Shown: positions 16,904-24,706 of the stretch, in pieces
How positions within the stretch are numbered: the stretch's first letter is position 1
Layout: each line of letters begins with the position of its first letter
Assembly: GCF_019511645.1 (NCBI RefSeq)
Contig: NZ_JAEUAX010000002.1
Span: 186,001 to 250,000 of the forward strand
Source: Microbacterium ureisolvens
Lineage (GTDB): Bacteria; Actinomycetota; Actinomycetes; Actinomycetales; Microbacteriaceae
Length of the DNA stretch: 64,000 bases
Reading direction: 5' to 3'
The notes under the pieces: generated by a model
Seen by the model: the letters and a program-made list of their open reading frames with translations, nothing else
The model's database searches: none
Told to the model about the DNA's origin: nothing
Made by a program: the position numbers and the translations under genes

Positions 16904-17950
16904 TCACTCCGCGAGCACGACCACCTTGCCCGCGACGTGGCCGTCGGCGACGCGTGCGAGCGCGGCGTCCGCCTCGGCGAACGGGAATCGGCGCTCGACG
17001 ACCGGGCGGAGGCGTCCGTCGACAGCGAGCCCGACCAGCTCTGCGAGCACGTCGGGCTTCGCGACGGCGGCGAGCGGACGCAGCGGCCGCTTCGAGCCGA
17101 TCGAGAGGACCGAGGCCGCCGCCAGCCGCCCGATCGGACCCCAGACGCGCCCGCCCTCGCCCGAGACCACGACCACGCGTCCGCCGACGCGCGCCAGCCG
17201 TCGCAGCATCCGCAACGGCGCCGTGCCAGCGATGTCGAGGACGGCGTCGAACCGGCCCTCCCCCAGTTCCGGTGAGCCGGGCTGAACCGCGTTGTAGTCG
17301 AAGGAGCGCGCGGCACCCAGACTCTCGACCAGCCCGCGGTTGCGCTCCCCGCAGAGCGCCCACACCTCGGCACCCCGTTCTGCGGCAAGCTGCACCGCGA
17401 ACGTGCCCACCCCGCCGGACGCGCCGATCACCAGCACCCGCTGCGGCGACCCGCCCGTGGCCGCGGCATCCGTGACTCCCCCGAGCTCCAGCGCCTGCCA
17501 CGCCGTCCCGCCCGCGATCGGCAGGGTCGCAGCGACCGCCGGATCGAGCCCGGGTGGGCGGCGCACGAGACGCGCCGCCGGGCACACCGCATACCTCGCC
17601 AGCCCGCCGCCCCCGGGAAGCTCGCCCATCACCTCGTCGCCGACCGCGAGTCCGGTCACGCCCTCGCCCAGCGCAACGACGGTGGCGGCAGCATCCATCC
17701 CCCGTACCGACTGGCGCGGGCGGTGCAGCCCGAATGCGAGCCGCACGAGGAGGGGCTCGCCGCGCATGAGGCGGATGTCGCCGTTGTTGAGCGCGGTCGC
17801 GCGCGGGCGCAGGAGCACCTGACCGCGACGGGGCACCGGCACGTCGATGTTCGCGAGCGCGACCGTCTCGATGCCGCCGTAGTGATGCTGGGTCCAGGCG
17901 GGCATCGGATCGGTGCGGAGGGCGCCGGGCCCGTGGAGCGTCTCGGACAT
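16904..17950 (-). CDS. Medium-chain NAD(P)-dependent alcohol dehydrogenase / quinone oxidoreductase
   Basis: This 348-residue MDR-superfamily protein has an N-terminal GroES-like domain (ALANIDVPVPRRGQVLLRPRATALNNGDI) and a Rossmann domain whose nucleotide loop reads VLVIGASGGVGTFAVQLA. It lacks the cysteine-rich zinc loop of classical alcohol dehydrogenases, so a zinc-free NADPH:quinone-reductase-like activity is likely. It begins four bases after the XRE regulator stop, with GGAGG nine bases before the ATG, and looks like the last gene of a three-gene unit with the regulator and a membrane protein. The substrate is unknown. Confidence 0.85.
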   Translation of the reverse strand: MSETLHGPGALRTDPMPAWTQHHYGGIETVALANIDVPVPRRGQVLLRPRATALNNGDIRLMRGEPLLVRLAFGLHRPRQSVRGMDAAATVVALGEGVTGLAVGDEVMGELPGGGGLARYAVCPAARLVRRPPGLDPAVAATLPIAGGTAWQALELGGVTDAAATGGSPQRVLVIGASGGVGTFAVQLAAERGAEVWALCGERNRGLVESLGAARSFDYNAVQPGSPELGEGRFDAVLDIAGTAPLRMLRRLARVGGRVVVVSGEGGRVWGPIGRLAAASVLSIGSKRPLRPLAAVAKPDVLAELVGLAVDGRLRPVVERRFPFAEADAALARVADGHVAGKVVVLAE

Positions 17951-17954
17951 CTCG

Positions 17955-18170
17955 TCAATCCTCCGGGTAGTCGAAGAGGTCGTCGAGCCCGAGGCCGAAG
18001 GCGCGGGCGAGCTGGAAGGCGAGCTCGAGGGTCGGCGAGTACCGGCCCTGCTCGATGGCGATGAGGGTCTGCCGCGTGACGCCGATCCGGCGGGCGAGCT
18101 CGGCCTGGGTGATCCCCGCCGCCTCCCGCACGGCGCGGATGGAGTTGGTGACCTTGGTGGGCTTGACCAT
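17955..18170 (-). CDS. XRE-family helix-turn-helix regulator
   Basis: A 71-residue single-domain regulator of the short type that usually travels with a small membrane protein. The helix-turn-helix is ITQAELARRIGVTRQTLIAIEQGRYSP, and the C-terminus LDDLFDYPED is typical of this group. Its ATG overlaps the stop of the upstream membrane-protein gene by one base. The unit's promoter contains a long inverted repeat made of two operator-like arms, so autoregulation by this protein is likely. The signal it senses, perhaps through the membrane partner, is unknown. Confidence 0.9.
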   Translation of the reverse strand: MVKPTKVTNSIRAVREAAGITQAELARRIGVTRQTLIAIEQGRYSPTLELAFQLARAFGLGLDDLFDYPED

Positions 18171-18604
18171 CAGACAAGCCCGCGGCGGTACGCGATGACG
18201 CTCGCGATGCCGCCGACGATCGACGACAGCGCGAAGCCGAAGAACATGGTGTTGGCGATCCAGAACCAGTCCGCCTCGAACGCGCACAGGATGATCACGC
18301 CCAGGCCGGCGATCACGAGGAACGCCTGACCGACGCGTGTCGACAGCTGCGCGATGTCGCGGTCGCGCTGGTCGCTCCTGCCCACGCCGTCCGGGTCGAA
18401 CATGCCCGCGACGATGCCCCACACGATGCTGACGACGATCGCGCCGACGATGCCGGCGCCGATGATCCAGAGCATGATCGGCACCCAGTCCACGTCGGTG
18501 AGCGGGCCGCCGGCGGCCTGCTGCAGCACGATCAGGACGTAGGCGATCATGCCGAGCACGCTGACGATGAGACTCGCCCAGACGTTGCGCTCTTCGTAGG
18601 CCAT
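18170..18604 (-). CDS. Four-helix membrane protein, partner of the XRE regulator
   Basis: A 144-residue integral membrane protein with four predicted helices in two pairs: VWASLIVSVLGMIAYVLIVL, PIMLWIIGAGIVGAIVVSIV, VGQAFLVIAGLGVIILCAFE and the C-terminal MFFGFALSSIVGG. A charged cytoplasmic loop (FDPDGVGRSDQRDRDI) lies between the pairs. It resembles the DUF2178-type proteins that precede small XRE regulators in many bacteria and archaea. The ATG at 18604 has GGGAGG upstream. No enzyme motif is visible; the family's role, perhaps holding or tuning the regulator, is not settled. Confidence 0.82.
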   Translation of the reverse strand: MAYEERNVWASLIVSVLGMIAYVLIVLQQAAGGPLTDVDWVPIMLWIIGAGIVGAIVVSIVWGIVAGMFDPDGVGRSDQRDRDIAQLSTRVGQAFLVIAGLGVIILCAFEADWFWIANTMFFGFALSSIVGGIASVIAYRRGLV

Positions 18605-18619
18605 GGCCCCTCCCGCGGC

Positions 18620-18683
18620 ATGTAAAAGATTCTTGACACCCAAGGTAGGTGCGCCACGCGGCGGTGTCAAGAATCTTTTACAT
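18620..18683 (-). promoter_or_regulatory. Promoter inside a perfect 21-bp inverted repeat (probable XRE operators)
   Basis: Arms 18620-18640 and 18663-18683 are perfect inverted copies of 21 bases separated by 22 bases. Each arm contains an imperfect palindrome of the form TGTAAA...TTGACA. On the minus strand TTGACA (18670-18665) and TACCTT (18647-18642) are 17 bases apart, a near-consensus promoter for the membrane-protein/XRE/dehydrogenase unit. One arm covers the -35 and the other the start region. This is the pattern expected when two dimers of the XRE protein repress their own promoter. Confidence 0.75.
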
Positions 18684-18725
18684 ATCCGGACATCGCCTTG
18701 CACCCGGCGTATGGCCGAGCAGCGT

Positions 18726-18744
18726 CCGGCGCCGCCGGCGCCGG
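18726..18744 (-). terminator. GC-rich hairpin after the LacI gene
   Basis: Arms 18726-18733 and 18737-18744 form a perfect eight-base stem with a three-base loop, four bases beyond the stop of the LacI gene on the minus strand. This fits the end of the six-gene glycan operon and separates it from the XRE promoter. Confidence 0.55.
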
Positions 18745-18748
18745 CCTC

Positions 18749-19762
18749 TCAGACGGACTGCGCGGGAGGGGCCGTCGAGTCCCGGACGACGAGCGACGTC
18801 GCCAGTTCCACCCGCGTCACATCGGACGTCGGATTCTCGAGCGACTCGAGCACCAGGCGGGTTGCCTGCTCAGCCATCTCAGGCAGGGGCTGCCGGATCG
18901 TCGTCAGGCGCGGACTGGCCAGTTCCGCGATCGGCAGATCGTCGAAACCGACGACCGAGAGGTCGCGCGGCACGGCGACCCCCGCCGCCGCGGCGGCATG
19001 CAGCACGCCGAGAGCCTGCAGGTCGTTCCCGGCGAAGATCGCCGTCGGAGGGTCGGCCAGGCGCAGCAGCGCCGCGCCGTGCCGCTCGCCGCCGTCGCGC
19101 TGGAAGTCGCCGAAGCGGATCCACTCGGGCTCGACGGGCGCCCCGGCCGACCTCATGGCGGCGCGGTAGCCGTCCAGCCGGGCGAGCGAGCACATCACCT
19201 GCTCCGGGCCGGTGATCGCGGCGATGCGCCGATGTCCCAGCTCCAGCAGGTGCCTCGTGGCGGCGACGCCTCCCGACCAGTTCGCGGAGCCGACCGACGG
19301 GATCCCCGGGGCGGGGTCGCCGGCCGGATCGATGATGACGAACGGGATGCCTCGCGCCTTCAGCGCCGCGCGCCCGTCGGCGGGGACGTCGGCGAACAGC
19401 AGGATGATCCCGGTCGGCCGGCGCCGGATGACGGCATCCAGCCATTCCGGGCCGGGCGCGTACCGGTCGCCGCTCACCGAGATCGAGACCGCCATCCCCA
19501 CCTTTGCCGCGCTCTCTCGCACCCCCTCGATGACGGCGAGCGCCCAATCCCCTCCGAGAGCCGGGAGCACCACCTCGATGTACTCCCGGCGCTGCGCGCT
19601 GCGCCGGCGCCGGTAGCCGCTCGTGCGGAGCTGGTCCTCGACGAGCTCGCGCGTCGCCGACGAGACGTCGGCCGCCCCGTTGAGCACCTTCGAGATCGTC
19701 GTCACCGAGACGCCGGTCTGAGCGGCGATCTCGTGGAGGGTCACGCGCCTGGTCTCGGCCAT
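18749..19762 (-). CDS. LacI-family regulator at the end of the arabinoside-use operon
   Basis: A 337-residue LacI/GalR protein. The helix-turn-helix is VTLHEIAAQTGVSVTTISKVLN (residues ~7-28). The effector domain shows IILLFADVP, TAIFAGNDLQALGVLHAA and DLSVVGFDDLPIAELASP. It starts 14 bases after the GH5 stop and is probably co-transcribed with the transporter and glycosidases. A role in sensing an oligosaccharide or arabinose is inferred from position. It competes with the second LacI (30549-31586) as the protein that binds the CAACGTTG operators. Confidence 0.85.
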   Translation of the reverse strand: MAETRRVTLHEIAAQTGVSVTTISKVLNGAADVSSATRELVEDQLRTSGYRRRRSAQRREYIEVVLPALGGDWALAVIEGVRESAAKVGMAVSISVSGDRYAPGPEWLDAVIRRRPTGIILLFADVPADGRAALKARGIPFVIIDPAGDPAPGIPSVGSANWSGGVAATRHLLELGHRRIAAITGPEQVMCSLARLDGYRAAMRSAGAPVEPEWIRFGDFQRDGGERHGAALLRLADPPTAIFAGNDLQALGVLHAAAAAGVAVPRDLSVVGFDDLPIAELASPRLTTIRQPLPEMAEQATRLVLESLENPTSDVTRVELATSLVVRDSTAPPAQSV

Positions 19763-19776
19763 CTCACTGCCCGGGC

Positions 19777-21159
19777 TCAGTGCGCTGCGCGTCGCAAGAT
19801 CGTCGCCAGCCCCTCCCGGACCCGGCAGTTGCGGAACGAGAAGGCGTCGGCGAGACTCTCGGCCTCGTCAGGCCCGACACCCGTGAACGCGCGCGCGAAC
19901 TCGTCGACCATCGCCTCGGCCAGCATGACGTGGCGCACATGCCCGTGGATCCATCGGCGCGCACCCCACGGGTACGGCTGGAAATCCGGGAACTCGTCCT
20001 CGAACAGGCGCTCGATCGGGTCCAGGATGCCGCGGACGCCGGCATCCGTCGATCCCCACGAGTCGACACCCAGACGTGCCTTCTTCTCGAGGAAGGGTGC
20101 GAGCCGGCGGAGATACGGCGACTCCGGGTCGACGGTGACGACTCCCTGAAGGCCGATGTCCTTGTAGGTCCACAGCGCCCAGCTCGCGTCGTGCCGGGCG
20201 TAGATCTCCAGCTGATCCTGCAGCAGCCGGTAGCGCTCGTCGTCCTTCGCCGGGTCCCCGGTGTAGACGGGACCGAACTCCCCGACCCAGATCGGCGTGC
20301 CCGTCTCGCGCATGTAGGCGGTCCGCTCCAGGAACGTCTGCTCGACACGGTTCCGGTCCACGTACTGACCCCGCGACACTCCCGGGTAGGGTCCGCCGTC
20401 GACGAACCCCGGCAGGGCGTAGTCGTGCGCCGTGTAGACGCAGTTGGGGAGGGGGTCGCCGAGCTGGTCGAACTGCGTCGAGTACCGATTGCCGTCGAGG
20501 AACAGGATGTGATCAGGATCGACGGCTCGGATGGCCGACTCGAGGTGTCGATAGAAGGGTCCGATCGCCGTTCCGTGCGCGTCCGCGGGCTCGTTCACGG
20601 GGTTGTAGCCGGCCACCCACGGATTGCCGCGATAGTGCTCGGCGATCGCCTCCCACAGATTCACCACGCGATCCTGGAACTGACGCTGTGACCAGAAGGA
20701 TGCCCACTGTGTGGGGTTGTCGCTGTGCCAGTGCTGATTCTGAGCACCGGGCAGCGCGTGCAGGTCGAGAATCGTGTATATGCCGTGGCGCGCGCACGCG
20801 TCGACCACCCGGTCGAGGATGGCGAAGCCCTCCTCCTTGATGACGAAGGGCTGGTCGTCGTCCTCGAAGTGGCGATAGTTGAAGGGGATCCGCAGGGAGT
20901 TCAGGCCGAGCGACTGCAGGAACGCGGCATCGTCATCGGTGAAGAACTCGCTCAGGAACCGTGCGAAGAAGCGCTCATACCCCTCGTCGCCGAGCACGCG
21001 CCGCAGCGCCCGCCGCTGCTGCGACTCGGATCCCGCATAGCCGGTGATGAAGTTCTCCATGTTCATCCATCCCCCGAGGCCGAAGCCTCGCAGGGTGACG
21101 GGAGCGCCTCCCGCGACGATGCGCGTCCCGTCGACGCGAAGGGGGCCCTGGGGTGTCAT
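19777..21159 (-). CDS. Glycoside hydrolase family 5 (cellulase-superfamily) enzyme
   Basis: A 460-residue (beta/alpha)8-barrel glycosidase. The acid/base Glu190 lies in GYNPVNEP and the nucleophile Glu294 in IWVGEFGP, the two conserved family-5 positions. Other family segments are LRGFGLGGWMNMENF, LNSLRIPFNYRHF and TILDLHALPG. No signal peptide is present, so it acts in the cytoplasm on oligosaccharides that the linked ABC transporter brings in. About 100 residues follow the barrel (FPDFQPYPWGARRWIHGH onward), forming a helical tail whose role I cannot assign. It is 46 bases behind the GH51 gene. Confidence 0.85.
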   Translation of the reverse strand: MTPQGPLRVDGTRIVAGGAPVTLRGFGLGGWMNMENFITGYAGSESQQRRALRRVLGDEGYERFFARFLSEFFTDDDAAFLQSLGLNSLRIPFNYRHFEDDDQPFVIKEEGFAILDRVVDACARHGIYTILDLHALPGAQNQHWHSDNPTQWASFWSQRQFQDRVVNLWEAIAEHYRGNPWVAGYNPVNEPADAHGTAIGPFYRHLESAIRAVDPDHILFLDGNRYSTQFDQLGDPLPNCVYTAHDYALPGFVDGGPYPGVSRGQYVDRNRVEQTFLERTAYMRETGTPIWVGEFGPVYTGDPAKDDERYRLLQDQLEIYARHDASWALWTYKDIGLQGVVTVDPESPYLRRLAPFLEKKARLGVDSWGSTDAGVRGILDPIERLFEDEFPDFQPYPWGARRWIHGHVRHVMLAEAMVDEFARAFTGVGPDEAESLADAFSFRNCRVREGLATILRRAAH

Positions 21160-21205
21160 GCGGTCCTCTCGGAAGGGCGCCGAAGCGCAGCGGGTGTTCG
21201 GCGGC

Positions 21206-22711
21206 TCAGGCCAGGGTGAGAACGGTCCACGACACCGGCGGCAGCGTGATCGTGACGGTCGCCTCGCCGATCTCGACGGAGGTGTTCGCCTTCGGTGTCA
21301 CGCGGTCCTGGTGCGCGAGGGTGTTCGCGGCGTGGATGTCGTCGTCGAAGAGCGAGATCGCCTCCGCGCGGCCGACGCCGGCCAGGGCTCGGGTGTCGAT
21401 CTCGAGGGTCACCTCGTCGGTGAGGCTCCGGTTGACGGCGAAGATCGTCGTGCCGCCGTCGTCGTGCGTAGCGACGGCGTCCACGAGGCTCACCTCGCCG
21501 TACTCCTCGGTCGCGTAGGTCGGACAGTCCAGTCGCAACTCGAGGGCGGTGCTGCGCGCCAGCTTCGAGGTGAGCGAGAACGGGTAGAACGTGGTCTGCC
21601 GCCACGCCGGGCCGCCGGGCTCGGTCATGATGGGCGCGATGACGTTGACGAGCTGTGCGAGGCTCGCCGAGGTCACGCGGTCGGCGTGACGGATCAGCGA
21701 GATCATCAGGCTGCCGAAGACGACGGCGTCGAGCACCGAGTACGAGTCCTCGAGCAGACGGGGCGCGACGGGCCACGTCTGGACGTCCGTGATCTTGTCG
21801 ACATCGTTGTAGCGGGACTGGTACCAGACGTTCCACTCGTCGAACGAGATGTTGATCGTCTTGTCGCTGCGGACGACCGCCTTGACGGAGTCGGCCGTCG
21901 CGACCACGGCGTCGATGAAGCGGTCCATGTTGACGCCCGACGCGAGGAAGCTCCCGTAGTCGCCGCCCTTGGGCTCGTAGTAGGCGTGGCAGGAGATGAA
22001 GTCGACGTCGTCGTACGTCTTCTCCAGCACGACGCGCTCCCATTCGCCGAACGTGGGCATCTGCGCACCCGAACTGCCGCACACGACGAGCTCGAGGTCG
22101 GGATCGACCTGCCGCATGGCCGCCGCGGTCGTCGCGGCGAGCTGGGCGTACTCCTCGGCGGTGCTGTGGCCGAGCTGCCACGGTCCGTCCATCTCGTTGC
22201 CCAGGCACCACATGCGGATGTCGTGGGGCTGCGGACGCCCGTTCGCGACGCGCTTGTCGGCCCAGAAGGTGCCTGACCGCAGGTTCGCGTACTCGAGGAC
22301 GTCGAGTGCCTCGAGCACTCCCCTGGTGCCGAGGTTGATGGCGTACATCAGTTCGCCGTCGACCTTGTCGAGCCACGTCGCGAACTCGTCCAGACCGATC
22401 TCGTTGGTCTCGGTGGAGTGCCAGGCGAGGTCGAGCCGTCTCGGTCGCTCGTCGCGCGGGCCGATGCCGTCCTCCCAGCGATAACCGGAGACGAAATTCC
22501 CGCCCGGATAGCGGACGGTCGAGACACCGAGCTCACGCACCAGCTCGATCACGTCGTAGCGGAACCCGTCCTCGTCGGCCGTCGCGTGCGACGGCTCGTA
22601 GATCCCGTCGTAGACGCATCGCCCGAGATGCTCGACGAAGGAGCCGAAGAGACGTCGATTGATCGGACCGACCACGAAGTGCGGGTCGACGGTGAGGTGT
22701 GCGCGGAACAT
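21206..22711 (-). CDS. abfA: Alpha-L-arabinofuranosidase, GH51
   Basis: A 501-residue intracellular enzyme that removes L-arabinofuranosyl groups from arabinan- or arabinoxylan-derived oligosaccharides. The acid/base Glu173 is in WCLGNEMDGPW and the nucleophile Glu292 in SFDEWNVW. Typical GH51 segments at the N-terminus are NRRLFGSFVEHLGRCVYDGI and VRYPGGNFVSGYRWEDGIG. The C-terminal third is the family's beta-sandwich. There is no signal peptide. It follows the second permease by 47 bases, in an operon whose transporter probably imports the substrate. Confidence 0.93.
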   Translation of the reverse strand: MFRAHLTVDPHFVVGPINRRLFGSFVEHLGRCVYDGIYEPSHATADEDGFRYDVIELVRELGVSTVRYPGGNFVSGYRWEDGIGPRDERPRRLDLAWHSTETNEIGLDEFATWLDKVDGELMYAINLGTRGVLEALDVLEYANLRSGTFWADKRVANGRPQPHDIRMWCLGNEMDGPWQLGHSTAEEYAQLAATTAAAMRQVDPDLELVVCGSSGAQMPTFGEWERVVLEKTYDDVDFISCHAYYEPKGGDYGSFLASGVNMDRFIDAVVATADSVKAVVRSDKTINISFDEWNVWYQSRYNDVDKITDVQTWPVAPRLLEDSYSVLDAVVFGSLMISLIRHADRVTSASLAQLVNVIAPIMTEPGGPAWRQTTFYPFSLTSKLARSTALELRLDCPTYATEEYGEVSLVDAVATHDDGGTTIFAVNRSLTDEVTLEIDTRALAGVGRAEAISLFDDDIHAANTLAHQDRVTPKANTSVEIGEATVTITLPPVSWTVLTLA

Positions 22712-22758
22712 TCTTCTCTTTCAGGGCGTGGGGAACGGGGCGAGCGAGACGGGTCAGA

Positions 22759-23685
22759 TCACTTCAGGCTTCCGATGGCGAGACCGCCCCGCCAGTACTT
22801 CTGCAACGCGAGGAAGGCGATGATCAGCGGGATGACCGACACGAGCGAGCCGAGGATGATGATGCTCCAGAGCGTCTGCCCGCCTGCGGCGCCGTACGTG
22901 GACGCCGTCGACTGCCACACGCCGATGCCGACGGTGACGGGGAACAGCCGGTTGTCCGAGAGCATGACCAGCGGCAGGAAGTAGTTGTTCCACGACGCCA
23001 CCACCGACAGCAGCAGCACGGTCACGATGGCAGGCCGCAGCATCGGCAGCGCGACCTGGAGGAACGTCCGGAACTCCCCCGCGCCATCCACGCGCGCGGC
23101 GTCGAGGAGCTCGTCGGGCACGGCATCCCGGGCGTACACGTTCATGAGGTAGACACCGAACGGGTTGAGCAGAGTGGGAAAGATCACCGCCCAGATCGTG
23201 TTGGTCCAGCCCACCTGCGCGAAAAGGACGAAGGTCGGGATCACCAGCGCGGTGGTCGGCACCATGACAGCGCCGAGCAGGATCGCGAAACCGGCACGCC
23301 GTCCGGCGAACCGGTACTTCGCGAACCCATACCCCGCCAGGACAGCGAGCACCGTGGCGCCGATCCCGCCCACGATGGCATAGAGGGCGGAGTTCGCCAG
23401 CCATCGCGCGTAGATCCCTCCGCCGTAGGTGAACAGGTCGATGAAGTTGTCGACGTAGTTGATGTCGTCCGCGAACCAGAGCGCGCTGTCGCCCCCGAAG
23501 AGGCCGGCGGCGGTCTTGGAGCTGTTGACGATCAGCCACCAGAACGGCACCAGGAAGTAGACGACCAGCAGCGCCAGCACGATGTTCAGCGACACACGCC
23601 CTCCGGCGCGCGGGGCCGACCGGCGCTCCACGAGCTTGCGCGGCTTGCCGCGGGTCTCGGTGATCTCAACGGGCGTGGCACTCAT
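22759..23685 (-). CDS. ABC sugar transporter permease (MalG type)
   Basis: A 308-residue inner-membrane protein with six predicted helices. The EAA loop that contacts the ATPase reads ELLDAARVDGAGEFRTFLQVALPM. The first ~28 residues are a charged cytoplasmic leader. Its ATG overlaps the stop of the other permease by four bases, so both subunits are co-translated. With the lipoprotein and MalF-type permease it forms a carbohydrate-uptake importer. No ATPase gene is in the operon; a shared MsmX/MalK-type ATPase elsewhere is expected. Confidence 0.92.
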   Translation of the reverse strand: MSATPVEITETRGKPRKLVERRSAPRAGGRVSLNIVLALLVVYFLVPFWWLIVNSSKTAAGLFGGDSALWFADDINYVDNFIDLFTYGGGIYARWLANSALYAIVGGIGATVLAVLAGYGFAKYRFAGRRAGFAILLGAVMVPTTALVIPTFVLFAQVGWTNTIWAVIFPTLLNPFGVYLMNVYARDAVPDELLDAARVDGAGEFRTFLQVALPMLRPAIVTVLLLSVVASWNNYFLPLVMLSDNRLFPVTVGIGVWQSTASTYGAAGGQTLWSIIILGSLVSVIPLIIAFLALQKYWRGGLAIGSLK

Positions 23686-24635
23686 TCGAAGAAGCTCCCT
23701 CGCTTGCGGGTTGCGAACAGGAAGATGTAGACGCAGACGAAGACGACGGCACCGAGGGCGAACGAGATCGTCGCGCCGTAGTTGTAGTTCGCCAGCGAGA
23801 ACGCCTGCTGGAAGGCGTAGATGTTGGGCGTGAAATCGTTCGGGATGGATCCCGCGGCGAGGTCCTGAAGGATCTTCGGCTCGTTGAAGAACTGCAGGGT
23901 CCCGATGAGGGCGAAGACCAGAATGAGCAGGAGCGCCGGCGAGAGGAGGGGGATCTTGATCCGCCAGATGATCTGCCACTGCGAGGCGCCGTCGATGCGT
24001 GCCGCCTCGTACAGGGTCGGGTCGATCCCCTGCAGCGCCGCGTAGAGGATGATCATGTAGTAGCCGGCCCATTGCCACGTGACGATGTTGAGCAGGCCGT
24101 AGAAGATCAGGCTCTTGCTCAGGAAATCAGGGGCCTCAGCTCCGAAAATTCCGAAGATATCCGCGAGCGGGCCGAAGTTCTCGCTGTACAGGAACCCCCA
24201 CATCAGGGCACCGATCACCGTCGGGATCGCGTACGGCATGAAGATCATGAGCCGTGAGAACCGGGCGAACCGGGTGACGATGATGTCGAGCATCAGGGCG
24301 ATGGCGAGCGACAGCGCCATCTGCAGCGGGATGAGCACCAGCGAGAACCGGATGACGAACCAGACGCCGTCGAGGAAGGACGGGTCCGTGAAGGCCTTGG
24401 CGTAGTTGCCGAACAGGACGAACCTGGTGCCGCCGATGAGCGACTTCTGGAACAGGCTCAGGTAGAGGGCGTAGCCGATGGGCAGCACGAGCATCGCCAG
24501 GAAGACGATCGCGAACGGGCCGACGAAGAGCCATCCGAAAAGGTTCTGACGCGCGGCGGTGGAGCGACGACCCCCCTTCTTGTTGAGAGGGCTCGCCTCC
24601 TTCTTCGTGACGGGTGTTGAGGTTGAGACGGTCAT
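23682..24635 (-). CDS. ABC sugar transporter permease (MalF type)
   Basis: A 317-residue membrane permease with about six helices, starting at NLFGWLFVGPFAIVFLAMLV after a basic leader (KKEASPLNKKGGRRSTAARQ). The EAA loop is TLYEAARIDGASQWQIIWRIKIPLL. It lies 71 bases behind the binding-protein gene, separated by a strong hairpin, and overlaps the next permease gene (ATGA). The substrate is inferred from the downstream GH51 and GH5 enzymes to be an arabinose-containing or beta-linked oligosaccharide. Confidence 0.92.
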   Translation of the reverse strand: MTVSTSTPVTKKEASPLNKKGGRRSTAARQNLFGWLFVGPFAIVFLAMLVLPIGYALYLSLFQKSLIGGTRFVLFGNYAKAFTDPSFLDGVWFVIRFSLVLIPLQMALSLAIALMLDIIVTRFARFSRLMIFMPYAIPTVIGALMWGFLYSENFGPLADIFGIFGAEAPDFLSKSLIFYGLLNIVTWQWAGYYMIILYAALQGIDPTLYEAARIDGASQWQIIWRIKIPLLSPALLLILVFALIGTLQFFNEPKILQDLAAGSIPNDFTPNIYAFQQAFSLANYNYGATISFALGAVVFVCVYIFLFATRKRGSFFE

Positions 24636-24664
24636 GATTTCTCCAGGTCAGAAGCGAGTGACCA

Positions 24665-24698
24665 GGGGGCCGGTCCGCGCGAGCACGGACCGGCCCCC
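24665..24698 (-). terminator. Perfect 13-bp hairpin between binding-protein and permease genes
   Basis: Arms 24665-24677 and 24686-24698 pair perfectly, with an eight-base loop. It starts nine bases after the binding-protein stop. Stem-loops in this position are known from many ABC operons; they stop most transcripts and protect the upstream message, so that the binding protein is made in excess over the permeases. Confidence 0.75.
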
Positions 24699-24706
24699 GT
24701 GTCATG

